Shown here piece by piece: positions 45,801 through 58,488 of a DNA stretch of 64,000 nt (position 1 is the first letter of the stretch; each line of letters begins with the position of its first letter). The stretch comes from Diospyros lotus (taxonomy: Eukaryota; Streptophyta; Magnoliopsida; Ericales; Ebenaceae): NCBI RefSeq assembly GCF_014633365.1, contig NC_068338.1, positions 10,984,616 through 11,048,615 on the forward strand. Reading direction: 5' to 3'. The notes beneath the pieces were generated by a model. The model ran no database searches and was not told the DNA's origin. It saw nothing but the letters and a program-made list of their open reading frames with translations. The translations under genes and the position numbers were made by a program.

Positions 45801-48800
45801 TCTTCATCAAATTATTACTCATAAAGATATGGTTGATTGAATCAAAGTTGTCTCTTTTTTATTTAAAGTGTTCAACGATGGACCCACGGCTAAAACTCAA
45901 CTTTCCAAAACTATCGAAATTCAGAATTTGAACTTTTATGAGTGTATTTAATGTTTCAAAATGTCGTCTTTCCCCCAAATTTGGAACTGTGATCGTCACA
46001 TTAGTACACTTGAAGAGATCATTGATTGAATCAAAGTTGTCTCTTTTTATTTAATGTGTTCAACTATGTACCCACGGCTAAAATTCAACTTTTCAAAATA
46101 TCCAAAAATCAGAATTTGAAATTTCATGATTATATTTAGAGTGTCAAAATGTCATCTTTGACCAAGATTTGGAATCCTCATCATCAAACTAGTACACTTG
46201 AAGATATCTTTGATTGAATCAAAGCTGTCGCTTTCTTGTTTAAAATATTCTACTATGGGCCCATGGCAAAAACTCAACTTTCCAAAACTATCGAAAATCA
46301 AAATTTGAACTTTCTTGGGTGTATTTAATGTATCAAAATATCATTTTTCTCCAAAATATGGAACCGTCGTCGTCAAATTAGTACACTTGAAGATATTGTT
46401 GATTGAATCAAGGTTGTCTCTTTTTTATTTAAAGTGTTCAACTATGGACCCATTGCTAAAACTCAACCTTTCAAAACACCCGAAATTCAAAATTTGAACT
46501 TTCATGAGTATATTTAGAGTATCAAAATGTCGTATTTCACCAAGATTTGGAATCATCATCATCAAACAAGTACACATGAAGGTATCATTGATTGAATCAA
46601 AGTTCTCTTTCTTGTTTAAAATGTTCTACTATAGACCCAAGGCAAAAACTTAACTTTTCAAAACTTTTGAAAATTAGAATTTGAACTTTCCTTAGTGTAT
46701 TTAATGTATCAAAATGTCATCTTTCCCCTAAATTTGGAACTGTTATCATCAAATTAGTACACTTGAAGATATCGTTGATTGAATCAAAGTCGCCACTTTT
46801 TCTTTTCAAACTGTTCTACTATGGACCCATGGCAAAAACTCAATTTTTCAAAACTTCCAAATATCATAATTTGAGCTTTCTTGAATGTATTCAATGTATC
46901 AAAATGTCACCTTCCTCCTAAACTTTGAGTTGTCATCATCAAATTATTACTCTTGAAGATATGGTTGATTGAATCAAAGTTGTCTATTTTTTATTTAAAG
47001 TGTTCAACTATGGACCCATGGTTAAAACTCAACTTTTCAAAATATCCGAAAATTGGAATTTGATCTTTCTTGAGTGTATTTATTGTTTTAAAATGTTTTC
47101 TTTCCCCTAAATTTGGAATCGTCATCATCAAATTAGTACACTTGAAGATATCTTTGATTGAATCAAAGTTGTCTCTTTCTTGTTCAAAGTGTTCTACTAT
47201 GGATGCATGGCTAAAACTCAAATTTTCAAAACTTTCGAAAATCAGAATTTGAACATTCTTGAGTGTATTTATTCTATCAAAATGTCGTCTTTCCCTTAAA
47301 TTTGGAATCGTCATCATCAAATTAGTACAGTTGAAATATCGTTGAGTGAACCAAAGTTGTCTCTTTTTTATTTAAAGTGTTCTACTATGGACGCATGCCT
47401 AAAACTCAACTTTTCAAAACATCCCAAAATCAGAATTTCAACTTTCTTAAGTGTATCTAGAGTATCAAAATGTCGTCTTTCACAAAGATTTGGTATCGTC
47501 ATCATCAAACTAATACACCTGAAGATATCATCGACCGAATCAAAGATGGCTATTTCTTGTTTAAAGTGTTCTACAATGGACCCACGAGTAAAACTCAACT
47601 TTTCAAAACATCCCGAAAATAGAATTTGAACTTTCTTATGTGTGTAAAGTGTATCAAAATTACATCTATCTCCTAAATTTGAAATCGCATTCATGAACTT
47701 AGTACACTTGAAGATATTGTTGATTGAATCAAACTTGTCTCTTTTTTATTTAAAGTGTTCAACTATGGACCCATGGCTAAAACTCAACTTTTCAAAACTT
47801 TCAAAATCAGAATTTGAAATTTCTTGTGTGTATTTAATGTATCAAAATGTCGTCTTTCCCTTAAATTTGGAACCGTCATCATCAAATTAGTACACTTGAA
47901 GATATCGTTGATTGAATCAAAGTTGTCTCTTTTTTATTCAAAGTGTTTTACTATGGACCCATAACAAAAACTCAACTTTTCGAAACCTCCAAAAATCAGA
48001 ATTTGAACTTTTTGAGTGTATTTAATGTATCAAAATGTTGCCTTTTCCCTAAACTTGGAATCTTCATCATCAAACTATTACATGTAAAGATATGGTTGAT
48101 TGAATCAAAGTTGTGTCTTTTTTATTTAAAGTGTTCAACTATGGACCCACGGCTAAAACTCAACCTTTCAAAACATTCAAAAATCAAAATTTGAACTTTC
48201 ATGAGTGTATTTAATGTATCAAAATGTCGTCTTTTCCCTAAATTTGGAACTGTCATTGTCACATTAGTACACTTGAAGATATCATTGATTGAATCACGGT
48301 TGTCTCTTTTTTAGTTAAAGTGTTCAACTATGGACCCATTGCTAAAACTCATATTTTCAAAAATCCCGAAAATCATAATTTGAACTTTAATGAGTATATT
48401 TAGAGTATCAAAATTTCGTATTTCACCAAGATTTGGAATCGTCATCATGAAACTAGTACACTTGAAGATATTGTTGATTGAATCAAAGTTGTCTCTTTCT
48501 TGTTTAAAATGTTCTACTCTAGACCCATGGCAAAAACTCAACTTTTCAAAACTTTCGAAAATAAGAATTTGAACAATCTTGAGTGTATTTAATTTAGTAC
48601 ACTTGAAGATATCGTTGATTGAATCAAACTTATCTCTTTTTTTTTCAAACTGTTCTACTATGGACCCATGGGAAAAACTAAATTTTTCAAAACTTCGAAA
48701 TATCATAATTTGAGTTTTCTTGAATATATTCAAGGTATCAAAATGTCACCTACCTCCTAAACTTGGAATCATCATGATCAAGTTATTACACTTGAAGATA

Positions 48801-51608
48801 TGGTTGATTGATTCAAAGTTGTCTCTTTTTTATTTAAAGTGTTCAACTATGGACCCATGGCTAAAACTCAACTTTTCAAAATATCCGAAAATCAGAATTT
48901 GATCTTTCTTGAATGTATTTGTTATTTTAAAATGTTTTCTTTCTCCTAAATTTGGAATCGTCATCAACAAATTAGTACACTTGAAGATATCACTGATTGA
49001 TTGAAAGTTGTCTCTTTCTTGTTCAAAGTGTTCTACTATGGACCCATGGCTAAAACTCAAATTTTCAAAACTTTCGAAATTCAGAATTTGAACTTTCTTG
49101 AGTGTATTTATTCTATCAAAATGTCGTATTTCCCCTAAACTTAGAATCGTCATCATCAAATTATTACACTTGAAGATATAGTTGATTGAATCAAAGTTGT
49201 CTCTTTTTTATTTATAGTGTTCAACTGTGGACCCATGGCTAAAACTCAACTTTTCAAAACATCCGAAAATCAGAATTTGAACTTTCATGAGTGTATTTAA
49301 TGTATTAAAATGTTGTCTTCCCCCTAAATTTGGAATCGTCATCATCGAATTAGTACAATTGAAGATATCGTTGATTGAATCAAAGTTGTCTCTTTCTTGT
49401 TTAAAGTATTCTACTATGGACCCTTGACTAAGACTCAACTTTTCAAAATTTTCGAAAATCAAAATTTGAACTTTCTTGAGTGTGTTTAATGTATAAAAAT
49501 GTCGTCTTTCTACTTAATTTGGAATCATCATCATCAAATTAGAACACTTGAAGATATCATTGATTGAATCAAAGTTGTCTCTTTTTTATTTAAAGTGTTC
49601 AACTATGTACCCATCTCTAAAACACAACTTTACAACACTTTCGAAAATTAGAATTTGAACTTTCTTGAGTGTATTTAATGTATCAAAATGTCATCTTTCC
49701 CCTAAATTTGGAACCGTCATCTTCAAATTAGTACACTTGATGATATCTTTGATTGAATCAAAGTTGTCGCTTTTTCATTCAAAGTGTGCTACTATGGACC
49801 CATGGCAAAAGTTCAACAATTCAAAACCTCCAGAAATTAGAATTTAAACTTTATTGAGTGTATTTAATGTATTAAAATGCCACCTTTCTCCTAAACTTGG
49901 AATCGTCATCCTCAAATTATTACACTTGAAGATATCGTTGATTGAATCAAAGTTGTCTCTTTCTTGTTTAAAATGTTCTACTATCGACCGATGGCAAAAA
50001 CTCAACTTTTCAAAACTTTCGAAAATCAGAATTTGAACTTTCATGAGTGTATTTAATGTATCAAAATGTCATCTTTCTCCTAAATTTGGGATCGCCGTCA
50101 TCAAATTTGTACACTTGAAGATATCCATGATTGAATTAAAGTTGTCTCTTTTTTATTTAAAGTGTTCAACTATGGACCCATTGCTAAAACTCAACGTTTA
50201 AAAACTTCCAAAAATAAGAAGTTGAACTTTCTTTAGTATATTTAATGTTTCAAAATGTCGTCTTTATCCTAAATTTGGAACCGTCATCATCAAATTAGTA
50301 TACTTGAAGATATCGTTGATTGAATCAAAGTTGTCTCTTTTTTATTTAAAGTGTTAAACTATGTACCCACGGCTAAAACTCAACTTTTCAAAATATCCAA
50401 AAATCAAAATTTGAACTTTCATGATTATATTTAAAGTGTCAAAATGTCATCTTTGACCCAGATTTGGAATCGTCATCATCAAACTAGTACACTTGAAGAT
50501 ATCTTTGATTGAATCAAAGTTTTCGCTTTCTCGTTTAAAATGTTCTACTATGGGCCCATGGAAAAAACTCAACTTTCCAAAACTATCAAAAATTAGAATT
50601 TGAACTTTCTTGAGTGTATTTAATGTATCAAAGTGTCGCCTTTCCCCTAAACTTGGAATCTTCATCATCAAATTATTACACAAAAGGATATGGTTGATTG
50701 AATCAAAGTTGTCTCTTTTTAATTTAATGTGTTCAACTATGGATCCACGACTAAAACTCAACTTTTCAAAACTTTCAAAAATCATAATTTGAACTTTCTT
50801 GAGTGTATTTAATGTATCAAAATGTCATCTTTCCCCTAAATTTGGAACTATCATTGTCACATTAGTACACTTGAAGATATCATTGATTGAATCAAGGTTG
50901 TCTCTTTTTTACTTAAAGTGTTCGACTATGGACCCATTGCTAAAACTCATCTTTTCAAAAATCCCGAAAATCAAAATTTGAACATTCATGAGTATATTTT
51001 GAGTATCAAAATGTCGTATTTCACCAAGATTTGGAATTGTCATCATCAAACAAGTACACTAGAAGATATCGTTGATTGAATCAAAGTTGTCTCTTTGTTG
51101 TTTAAAATGTTCTACTATGGACACATGGCAAAAACTCAACTTTTCCAAACTTTCGAAAATCAGAATTTGAACAATCTTAAGTGTATTTAATGTTTGAAAA
51201 TGTTGTCTTTCCCCTAAATTTGGAACCATTATCATCAAATTAGTACACTTGAAGAAATTGTTGATTGAATCAAAGTTGTCTCTTTTTTTTTCAAACTGTT
51301 CTACTATGGACCCATGGAAAAAACTCAATTTTTTAAATCTTCCAGATAACATAATTTGAGCTTTCTTGAATGTTTTCAAAGTTTCAAAATGTCACCTTCC
51401 TCCTAAACTTGGAATCGTCATCATCAAATTATTACACTTGAAGATATGGTTGATTGAATCAAAGTTGTCTCTTTTTTATTTAAAGTATTCAACTATGGAC
51501 CCATGGTTAAAACTTAACTTTTAAAAATATCCGAAAATCAGAATTTGATCTTTCTTGAGTGTATTTATTGTTTTAAAATGTTTTCTTTCCCCTAAATTTG
51601 GAATCATC
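36804..51608. repeat. 189-bp satellite array, third block with higher-order structure
   Basis: About 78 monomers over 14.8 kb. A marker monomer with GGACCCATAACAAAA occurs at 37055, 38186, 40415, 41545, 43620, 45695 and 47958 (position of the first C of CCCATAAC), giving spacings of about 6, 12, 6, 11, 11 and 12 monomers. Some monomers carry deletions: about 39 bp near 38300 and about 50 bp near 48590. No other feature is visible. Confidence 0.95.
41530..47690. repeat. Higher-order repeat domain 2, three near-identical 11-mers
   Basis: Corresponding landmarks repeat at 41530, 43605 and 45680 (2075, 2075), at 42842, 44917 and 46991 (2075, 2074), and at 43193, 45268 and 47342. The constant 2075-bp period and few differences between copies indicate recent amplification of an 11-monomer unit. 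The next unit to the right is a 12-mer. Confidence 0.85.
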
Positions 51609-53572
51609 TGTTAATGTAGTTCCTCTAGACCCAATCAGATTGGGTATGTTGTACACTAACAATTGTAATCATGTTATTATTTGAATAAGGAGTTATTCAA
51701 ATTCACAAGAAGTCATTCTATTAGTTTCTTGTTATTATTGTAATAACAGAATGAAACTAGATAGAAGTTCATATGATGTATATTGTGAATAATCTATAAA
51801 GATGTGAGATGATGCATCACAGTTTCTAGACATCATTAAACGTCCCAAGTTGTAGCAATGTCAAGAATGGACATTGATAATTACGGTAAGACTTGTATGT
51901 GCTATGTTTTTGCTATGTGATAGCAATGGGGGTCTCACACCCATAGGCATGGGGATGCCTAGACAAGTACATAGGTGACCAATGTTGGAGAACGTGTCAC
52001 TGGACATGACTCGCCATGAGAATCCATTTTGGTTATATGTTGATGGAATTCTTATACGAGATGGGTGTAACTAATCCTTGGACCTGAGGTTGTCACAGTC
52101 ATCTCATAAGAAGACCGATATGCTTTGACATCGTTTCGATGGGCCTAGATAAAGGCTGCACGTGGGCGATCATTGGGCATATCGTGAGGCTTATGGAGAT
52201 GGGTGCATAACCAAGATGAGACTCATCTATCCCTTGATAGAGGATGATGTATCTAAGGCGCCTTCGGTGGATATTCACTTTAAATCCATGGCCATGGTAA
52301 AAGAGATCAATAAGGAGTTATTGATTTACTTTCTATTAAGTGAAGATATCTAGAAGACCGAAGAAAACTCATGTGATCGTTATCAAGCAACACATCGCCA
52401 TACTTGCGATCATATAAGATACATTGACGAGAGGATCGAATTACACGGTAACCATGCTCGTGAAAGGTTATTTGCGGATTATGAATCCTTCTGAATAATT
52501 GGGTAGGCATGATGCCTTGCTAGAGGCCAATCTTGTCTTATGTGTTTGTACCGACACATTGCCAACATATTCGGAAGCCTAATGAGTCATACACAATAGG
52601 CACGGTCCCTGGCTTAAACCAGGAGAGTGGACGTATGGTTAAGTGGGACACTTCGGCAAGAAGTTGTGCCGTCGTAGGTTCTCACGGAAAAAGAACAAAT
52701 AGACGTAATGACGTCAATATGACGAGGAGTCGTCATAATGGAAAGAGTTTACTAAAAATGGCAATTAATTAAATTAGGAAGGAGTTTCTAATTTAATAAT
52801 TTTCTATTTGTTGGAGTGGCAAATAGGAAATAAAATATATTTGGGCTTAAATTAATATTTGGACTAAATTAGATTTGGGCTAAGTATTAAATTAAATATT
52901 ATATTTGGACTAAATTGGATTTGGGCCAAATATTAAAATAAATATTAAATATTATATTTGGACCAAATTAGATTTGGGCCAAATATTAAATAAAATATAT
53001 TTGGGCTTGAATTAGATTTGGGCCATAATATTTTATTTAACCTATAAAAGGATTGGGCCATTTAATTATATTTCTAGTTGGACTAGAATAAGCCCACTTA
53101 AGATTCTAATTAAATTAGAATTAATGGGCTAGCCCAATCCATTAGGGTTTTAGAAACCCTAGGATATTTCACTATAAATATCCCTTTATGGGTTGCCCAA
53201 AATTAACAAAAAGGGTTTTTGGTGACGTTTTTCAAGAGTTGAAAAACGTATTGCCGTTCACTCTTCCCGTTTCTTTTGGCATCGATTTGAAACGTGGGTG
53301 TTCTTTTACCATCCATACACAAGCCGCGAAAAGGAGAAGGAGCTAGCACTCCTATTCCGCTCTCCTTGCCAACGGACGCGTGCCGCGTATCACGAGTTAG
53401 AGGCCAGACGCTTGGACGACTCGAATCCGCGAACGACTCGATAATCTAAAGGTTAGATTTATTTATTTGTTTGTGAATGATTTAATTTCGACATTGATCC
53501 AATCGCCGGGATCAGGGTAAGGTTCAACATTTTGAACTACGCTGCTTGCCCCGTACCGATCTTGCTTTACTT
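51609..53572 (+). mobile_element. 1.96-kb LTR-like insertion, family unassigned
   Basis: Non-satellite DNA starting TGTTAATGTAG and ending near GCTTTACTT. TCATC occurs at 51604-51608 and 53573-53577, but the flank is itself a TCATCATC run, so the duplication is not certain and the 3' end is not a clean CA. A possible CA end is TTCAACA near 53530, with 43 bp of unexplained sequence after it. A TATA box (ACTATAAATA, 53171-53180) with a following leader fits a plus-oriented LTR of copia style. Open frames inside (for example 52162-52353) show no domain. A solo LTR is most likely. Confidence 0.65.
53171..53180 (+). promoter_or_regulatory. Putative TATA box of the 51.6-kb LTR-like element
   Basis: ACTATAAATA, a near-consensus plant TATA box, about 400 bp from the right end of the element. 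It supports reading the element as an LTR in plus orientation. Confidence 0.55.
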
Positions 53573-56500
53573 TCATCATCATCATCAAATTAGTACACTT
53601 GAAGATATCTTTGATTCAATCAAAGTTGTCTCTTTCTTGTTCAAACTGTTCTACTATGGACCCATGGCTAAAACTCAAATTTTCAAAACTTTCGAAAATC
53701 AGAATTTGAACATTCTTAAGTGTATTTATTCTATCAAAATGTCGTATTTCCCCTAAATTTGGAATCGTCATCGTCAAATTAGTACAATTGAGATATCGTT
53801 GATTGAATCAACATTGTCTCTTTTTTATTTAAAGTGTTCTACTATGGACGCATGCTTAAAACTCAACTTTTCAAAACATCCCAAAATCAGAATTTGAACT
53901 TTTCTTAAGTGTATTTAGAGTATCAAAATGTCATCTTTCACACAGAATTGGAATCGCCATCATCAAACTAATACACCTGAAGATATCATCGACTGAATCA
54001 AAGATGGCTATTTCATGTTTAAAGTGTTCTACTATGGACCCACGGGTAAAACTCAACTTTTCAAAACTTCCCAAAAATAGAATTTGAACTTTCGTATGTG
54101 TGTAAAGTGTATCAAAATTACATCTATCTCCTAAATTTGAAATCGTCTTCATGAAATTAGTACACTTGAAGATATTGTTGATTGAATCAAAGTTGTCTCT
54201 TTTTTAGTTAAAGTGTTCAACTATGGACCCATGGCTAAAACTCAACGTTTCAAAACTTTCAAAATCAAAATTTGAAATTTCTTGAGTGTATTTAATGTAT
54301 CAAAATGTCGTCTTTCCCTTAATTTTGGAACCGTCATCTCAAATTATTACACTTGAAGATATCGTTGATTGAATCAAAGTTTTCTCTTTTTTATTCAAAG
54401 TGTAATACTATGGACCCATAACAAAAACTCAACTTTTCAAAACCTCCAAAAGTAAGAATTTGAACTTTTTGAGTTTATTTAATGTACAAAATGTCGCCTT
54501 TCCCCTAAACTTGGAATCTTCATCATCAAATTATTACACATAAAGATATGGTTGATTGAATCAAAGTTGTCTCTTTTTTATTTAAAGTGTTCAACTATGG
54601 ACCCACAGCTAAAACTCAACTTTTCAAAATTTTCGAAAATAAGAATTTGAACTTTCTTGAGTATATTTAATGTATCAAATTGTCGTCTTTCCCCTAAATT
54701 TGGAATTGTCATCGTCACATTAGTACACTTGAAGATATCGTTGATTGAATCAAGATGTCTCTTTTTTACTTAAAGTGTTCAACTATGGACCCATTGCTAA
54801 AGCTCATCTTTTCAAAAATCCCGAAAATCAGAATTTGAACTTTCAAGCGTATATTTAGAGTATCAAAATGCCATATTTCACCAAGATTTGGAATCGTCAT
54901 CATCAAAGTAGTACACTTGAAGATATCGTTGATTGAATCAAAGTTGTCTCTTTCTTGTTTAAAATGTTCTACTATGGACACATGGCAAAAACTCAACTTT
55001 TCAAAACTTACGAAAATCAGAATTTGAACAATCTTAACTGTATTTAATGTATCAAAATGTTGTCTTTCCCCTAAATTTGGAACCGTTATCATCAAATTAG
55101 TACACTTGAAGATATCGTTGATTGAATCAAAGTTGTCTCTTTTTTTTTCAAACTATTCTACTATGGACCCATGGAAAAAACTCAATTTTTCAAAACTTCC
55201 AAAGATCATAATTTGAGTTTTCTTGAATGTATTCAATGTATCAAAATGTCGCCTTCCTCCTAAACTTGGAATCGTCATCATCAAATTATTACACTTGAAG
55301 ATATGGTTGATTGAGTCAAAGTTGTCTCGTTTTTATTTAAAGTGTTCAACTATGGACCCATGGCTAAAACTCAACTTTTCAAAATATCAGAAAATCAGAA
55401 TTTGATCTTTCTTGAGTGTATTTATTGTTTTAAAATGTTCTCTTTCTCCTAAATTTGGAATCGTCATCATCAAATTAGTACACTTGAAGATATCATTGAT
55501 TGAATCAAAGTTGTCTCTTTTTTATTTCAAGTGTTCTACTATGGACGCATGCTTAAAACTCAACTTTTCAAAACATCCCAAAATCAGAATTTTAACTTTC
55601 TTAAGTGTATTTAGAGTATCAAAATGTCATCTTTCACAAAGATTTGGAATCGTCATCATCAAACTAATACACTTGAAGATATCATGGACTGAATCAAAGA
55701 TGGCTATTTCATGTTTAATGTGTTCTACTATGGACCCACGGCTAAAACTCAACTTTCAAAACTTCCAGAAATTAGAATTTGAACTTTCTTATGTGTGTAA
55801 AGTGTATCAAAATTACATCTATCTCCTAAATTTGAAATCGTCTTCATGAAATTAGTACACTTCAAGATATTGTTGATTGAATCAAAGTTGTCTCTTCTTT
55901 ATTCAAAGTTTTCTACTATGGACCCATGGAAAAGACACTACTTTTCAAAACTTCCAACAATCAGAATTTGAACATTCTTGAATGTATTGAATGTATCAAA
56001 ATGTCACCTTTCTCCTAAACTTAGAATCGTCATCATCAAATTATTACACTTGAAGATATGGTTGATTGAATCAAAGTTGTCTCTTTTTTATTTAAAGTGT
56101 TCAACTCTGGACCCATGGCTAAAACTCAACTTTTCAAAACATCCAAAAATCAGAATTTGAACTTTCATGAGTGTATTTAATGTAGTAAAATGTTGTCTTT
56201 CCCCTAAATTTGGAATCGTCATCATCGAATTAGTACAATTGAAGATATCGTTGATTGAATCAAAGTTGTCTCTTTCTTGTTTAAAGTGTTCTACTATGGA
56301 CCCATGGCTAAAACTCAACTTTTCAAAATTTTCCAAAATCAGAATTTGAAATTTCTTGAGTGTGTTTAATGTATGAAAATGTAGTCTTTCTACTTAATTT
56401 GGAATCATCATCATCAAATTAGTACAGTTGAAGATATCGTTGATTTAATCAAAGTTGTCTCTTTTTTATTTAAAGTGTTCAACTATGTACCCATGGCTAA

Positions 56501-56620
56501 AACACAACTTTACAACACTTTCAAAAATTAGAATTTGAACTTTCTTGAGTGTATTTAATGTATCAAAATGTCATCTTTCCCCTAAATTTGGAATCGTCAT
56601 CATCAAATTAGTACACTTGA
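53573..56620. repeat. 189-bp satellite array, right block and array edge
   Basis: About 16 monomers. The last ends at GTACACTTGA (56620) in mid-monomer, directly against copia RNase H sequence. No satellite is seen further right, so this is the edge of the array within the window. Confidence 0.95.
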
Positions 56621-57399
56621 TCTCGAATGAGGTGGAAGCGTCTCTCAATGTGTTTGGACTTTTGGTGAGACCTTGGTTCCTTGGCTTGCGCTATGGCCCC
56701 ATTGTTGTCGCAAAACAAAGGCATGGCAGATTCTATTGAGGGAACCACTCCAAGTTCTGTCACAAACTTCTTGATCCAGACGGCTTCCTTCGCAGCATCG
56801 GATGCCGCGATATACTCGGCTTCTATTTTAGAATAGGCGGTGGTATCTTGTTTGGAACTTTTCCAACTAAATACTCCACCATTACAAGTAAACACATAGC
56901 CTGAGATAGACTTTCTATCATCAATATCTGATTGGAAATCAGAATCTGTGTAACCTTCCACTTTAAGTTCTCCCGTTCCATATGTAAGAATCAAATCCTT
57001 AGTTCTTCTCAAGTACTTAAGGATGTTCTTAACAGCAATCCAGTGTTGCTCACCTGGATTAGACTAATATCTGCTTGTAACACTTACAGCATGAGCCATA
57101 TCAGGCCTAGTACATAACATCGCATACATTAGGCTTCCTATTGCCGAAGCATAAGGAATCCTACACATGCGATCTCTCTCTTGTTGTGTTTTGGGACACA
57201 TATCTCGAGAGAGGTGGATTCCATGTCTAAAGGGCAGCAAGCCTCTCTTGGAATCCTCCATGTTGAACCTCTTCAACACTCTTTCTATGTACTTGGTTTG
57301 GGAGAGCCCTATCAATCTCTTGGTTCTATCCCTATAGATCCTAATGCCGAGAATGTAGGCAGCTTCTCCCAAATCTTTCATGGAGAACGTACTTGACAA
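56621..57399 (-). pseudogene. Copia RT C-terminal part and RNase H, truncated
   Basis: Minus-strand reading from 57399: FSMKDLGEAAYILGIRI, then TKYIERVLKRFNM and PYASAIGSLMYAMLCTRPDM (conserved RT connection), a stop near 57063, then RNase H from 57012 with EGYTDSDFQSDIDDRKSISG, SWKSSKQDTTAYSKIEAEY and CDNNGAIAQAKEP. It ends at RRFHLIRD, where satellite begins. The acidic residues Asp, Glu and Asp of RNase H are kept. All pieces share one frame, separated by nonsense codons. Confidence 0.92.
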
Positions 57400-57414
57400 C
57401 CATGCTTTTATTTT

Positions 57415-58488
57415 TTATAGCAATCCCACATCATTCCCAATGAGTAGGATGTCATCAACATATAAGACCAAAAACGCAATCGTGCTCCCACTAACCTTTT
57501 TGTATACACAGGGCTCGTCAACGTTTTGAATGAACCTAAACAATTTGACTTCATTATCAAAACGAATGTTCCAACTCCTGGATGCTTGCTTAAGACCATA
57601 AATGGATCTCTTAAGCTTGCATACCTTCCTTGTTTGATCCTTGGGTGTGAAGCCTTCAGGTTGTTCCATATAGATATCTTGATCTACATAACCATTTAGA
57701 AAAGTTGTCTTCACATCCATTTGCCAAATCTCATAATCATAATGAGCGGTAATGGCTAGTAGAATCCTAATGGATTCAAGCATGACAACTGGAGAAAAGG
57801 TTTCCTCATAGTCAACACCTTGCCTTTGACGATAACCTTTTGCCACTAGTCTTGCTTTGTAGGTCTCTACCTTTCCATCCAAACCTATCTTCTTCTTGAA
57901 GACCCATTTACATCCAATAGGTACTATACCTCTTGGTGGATCTACAAGAGTCCAGACCTGGTTCGAATACATGGAATCCATTTCAGATTTCATAGCCTCT
58001 AGCCATCTTTGTGAGTCGATGTCTGACATTGCCTCTTGGTAAGTGGTAGGGTCATTTGAATGATCATGGTCTCCTATTAAGAACAACTCTTGTTCCCTTA
58101 GGAAACCATATCTCTCAGGTGGCCGAGGTATCCTCTCACTCCTCCTATTGGGAGGTGTAAGACTCAGCCTTGGCTCTTCACTTGGTAATTGGACATCTTG
58201 TGGGATAGATTCAGGTTCGGAGAACTCTTCACCAAGTTCTATTTTTCTTTTTGTTCCACCTTCTTGAATAAACTCTTTTTCAAGAAAAATGGCATTTCTG
58301 CTAACAACTACTTGCTGCAGCTCAGGAATATAGAATTCATATCCTAAGGTATCCTTAGGATAACCTATGAAACTACCCTTTAAAGATCGAGTTTCAAGTT
58401 TTTCTGATTTAAGCTTTTTCACAAAAGCTGTACATCTCCAAATTTTTAACATGTTTAAGACTTGGTTTCCTACCAAACCATATCTCAT
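57415..58488 (-). pseudogene. Copia reverse transcriptase with integrase C-terminal linker
   Basis: A 357-codon open stretch, the longest of this element. The first half is the variable integrase-RT linker, including the conserved FIGYPKDTLGYEFY block of the integrase C-terminus. RT proper starts near WTLVDPPRGIVPIGCKWVFK, with ARLVAKGYRQRQGVDYEETF, MDVKTTFLNGYVDQDIYMEQ and the catalytic YVDD at 57451-57462 (minus). It ends in a TAA next to 57415, after which the same frame continues with KIKAWLSSTFSMKD. It would copy the element RNA in the particle. Confidence 0.92.

Noticed and set aside
20274..51608. CENP-B box in the satellite
   Set aside because: No match to the YTTCGTTGGAARCGGGA core in the monomers I read.
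20274..56620. CRISPR-like array
   Set aside because: The repeat is a contiguous 189-bp monomer without short identical repeats and unique spacers, and the genome is a plant.
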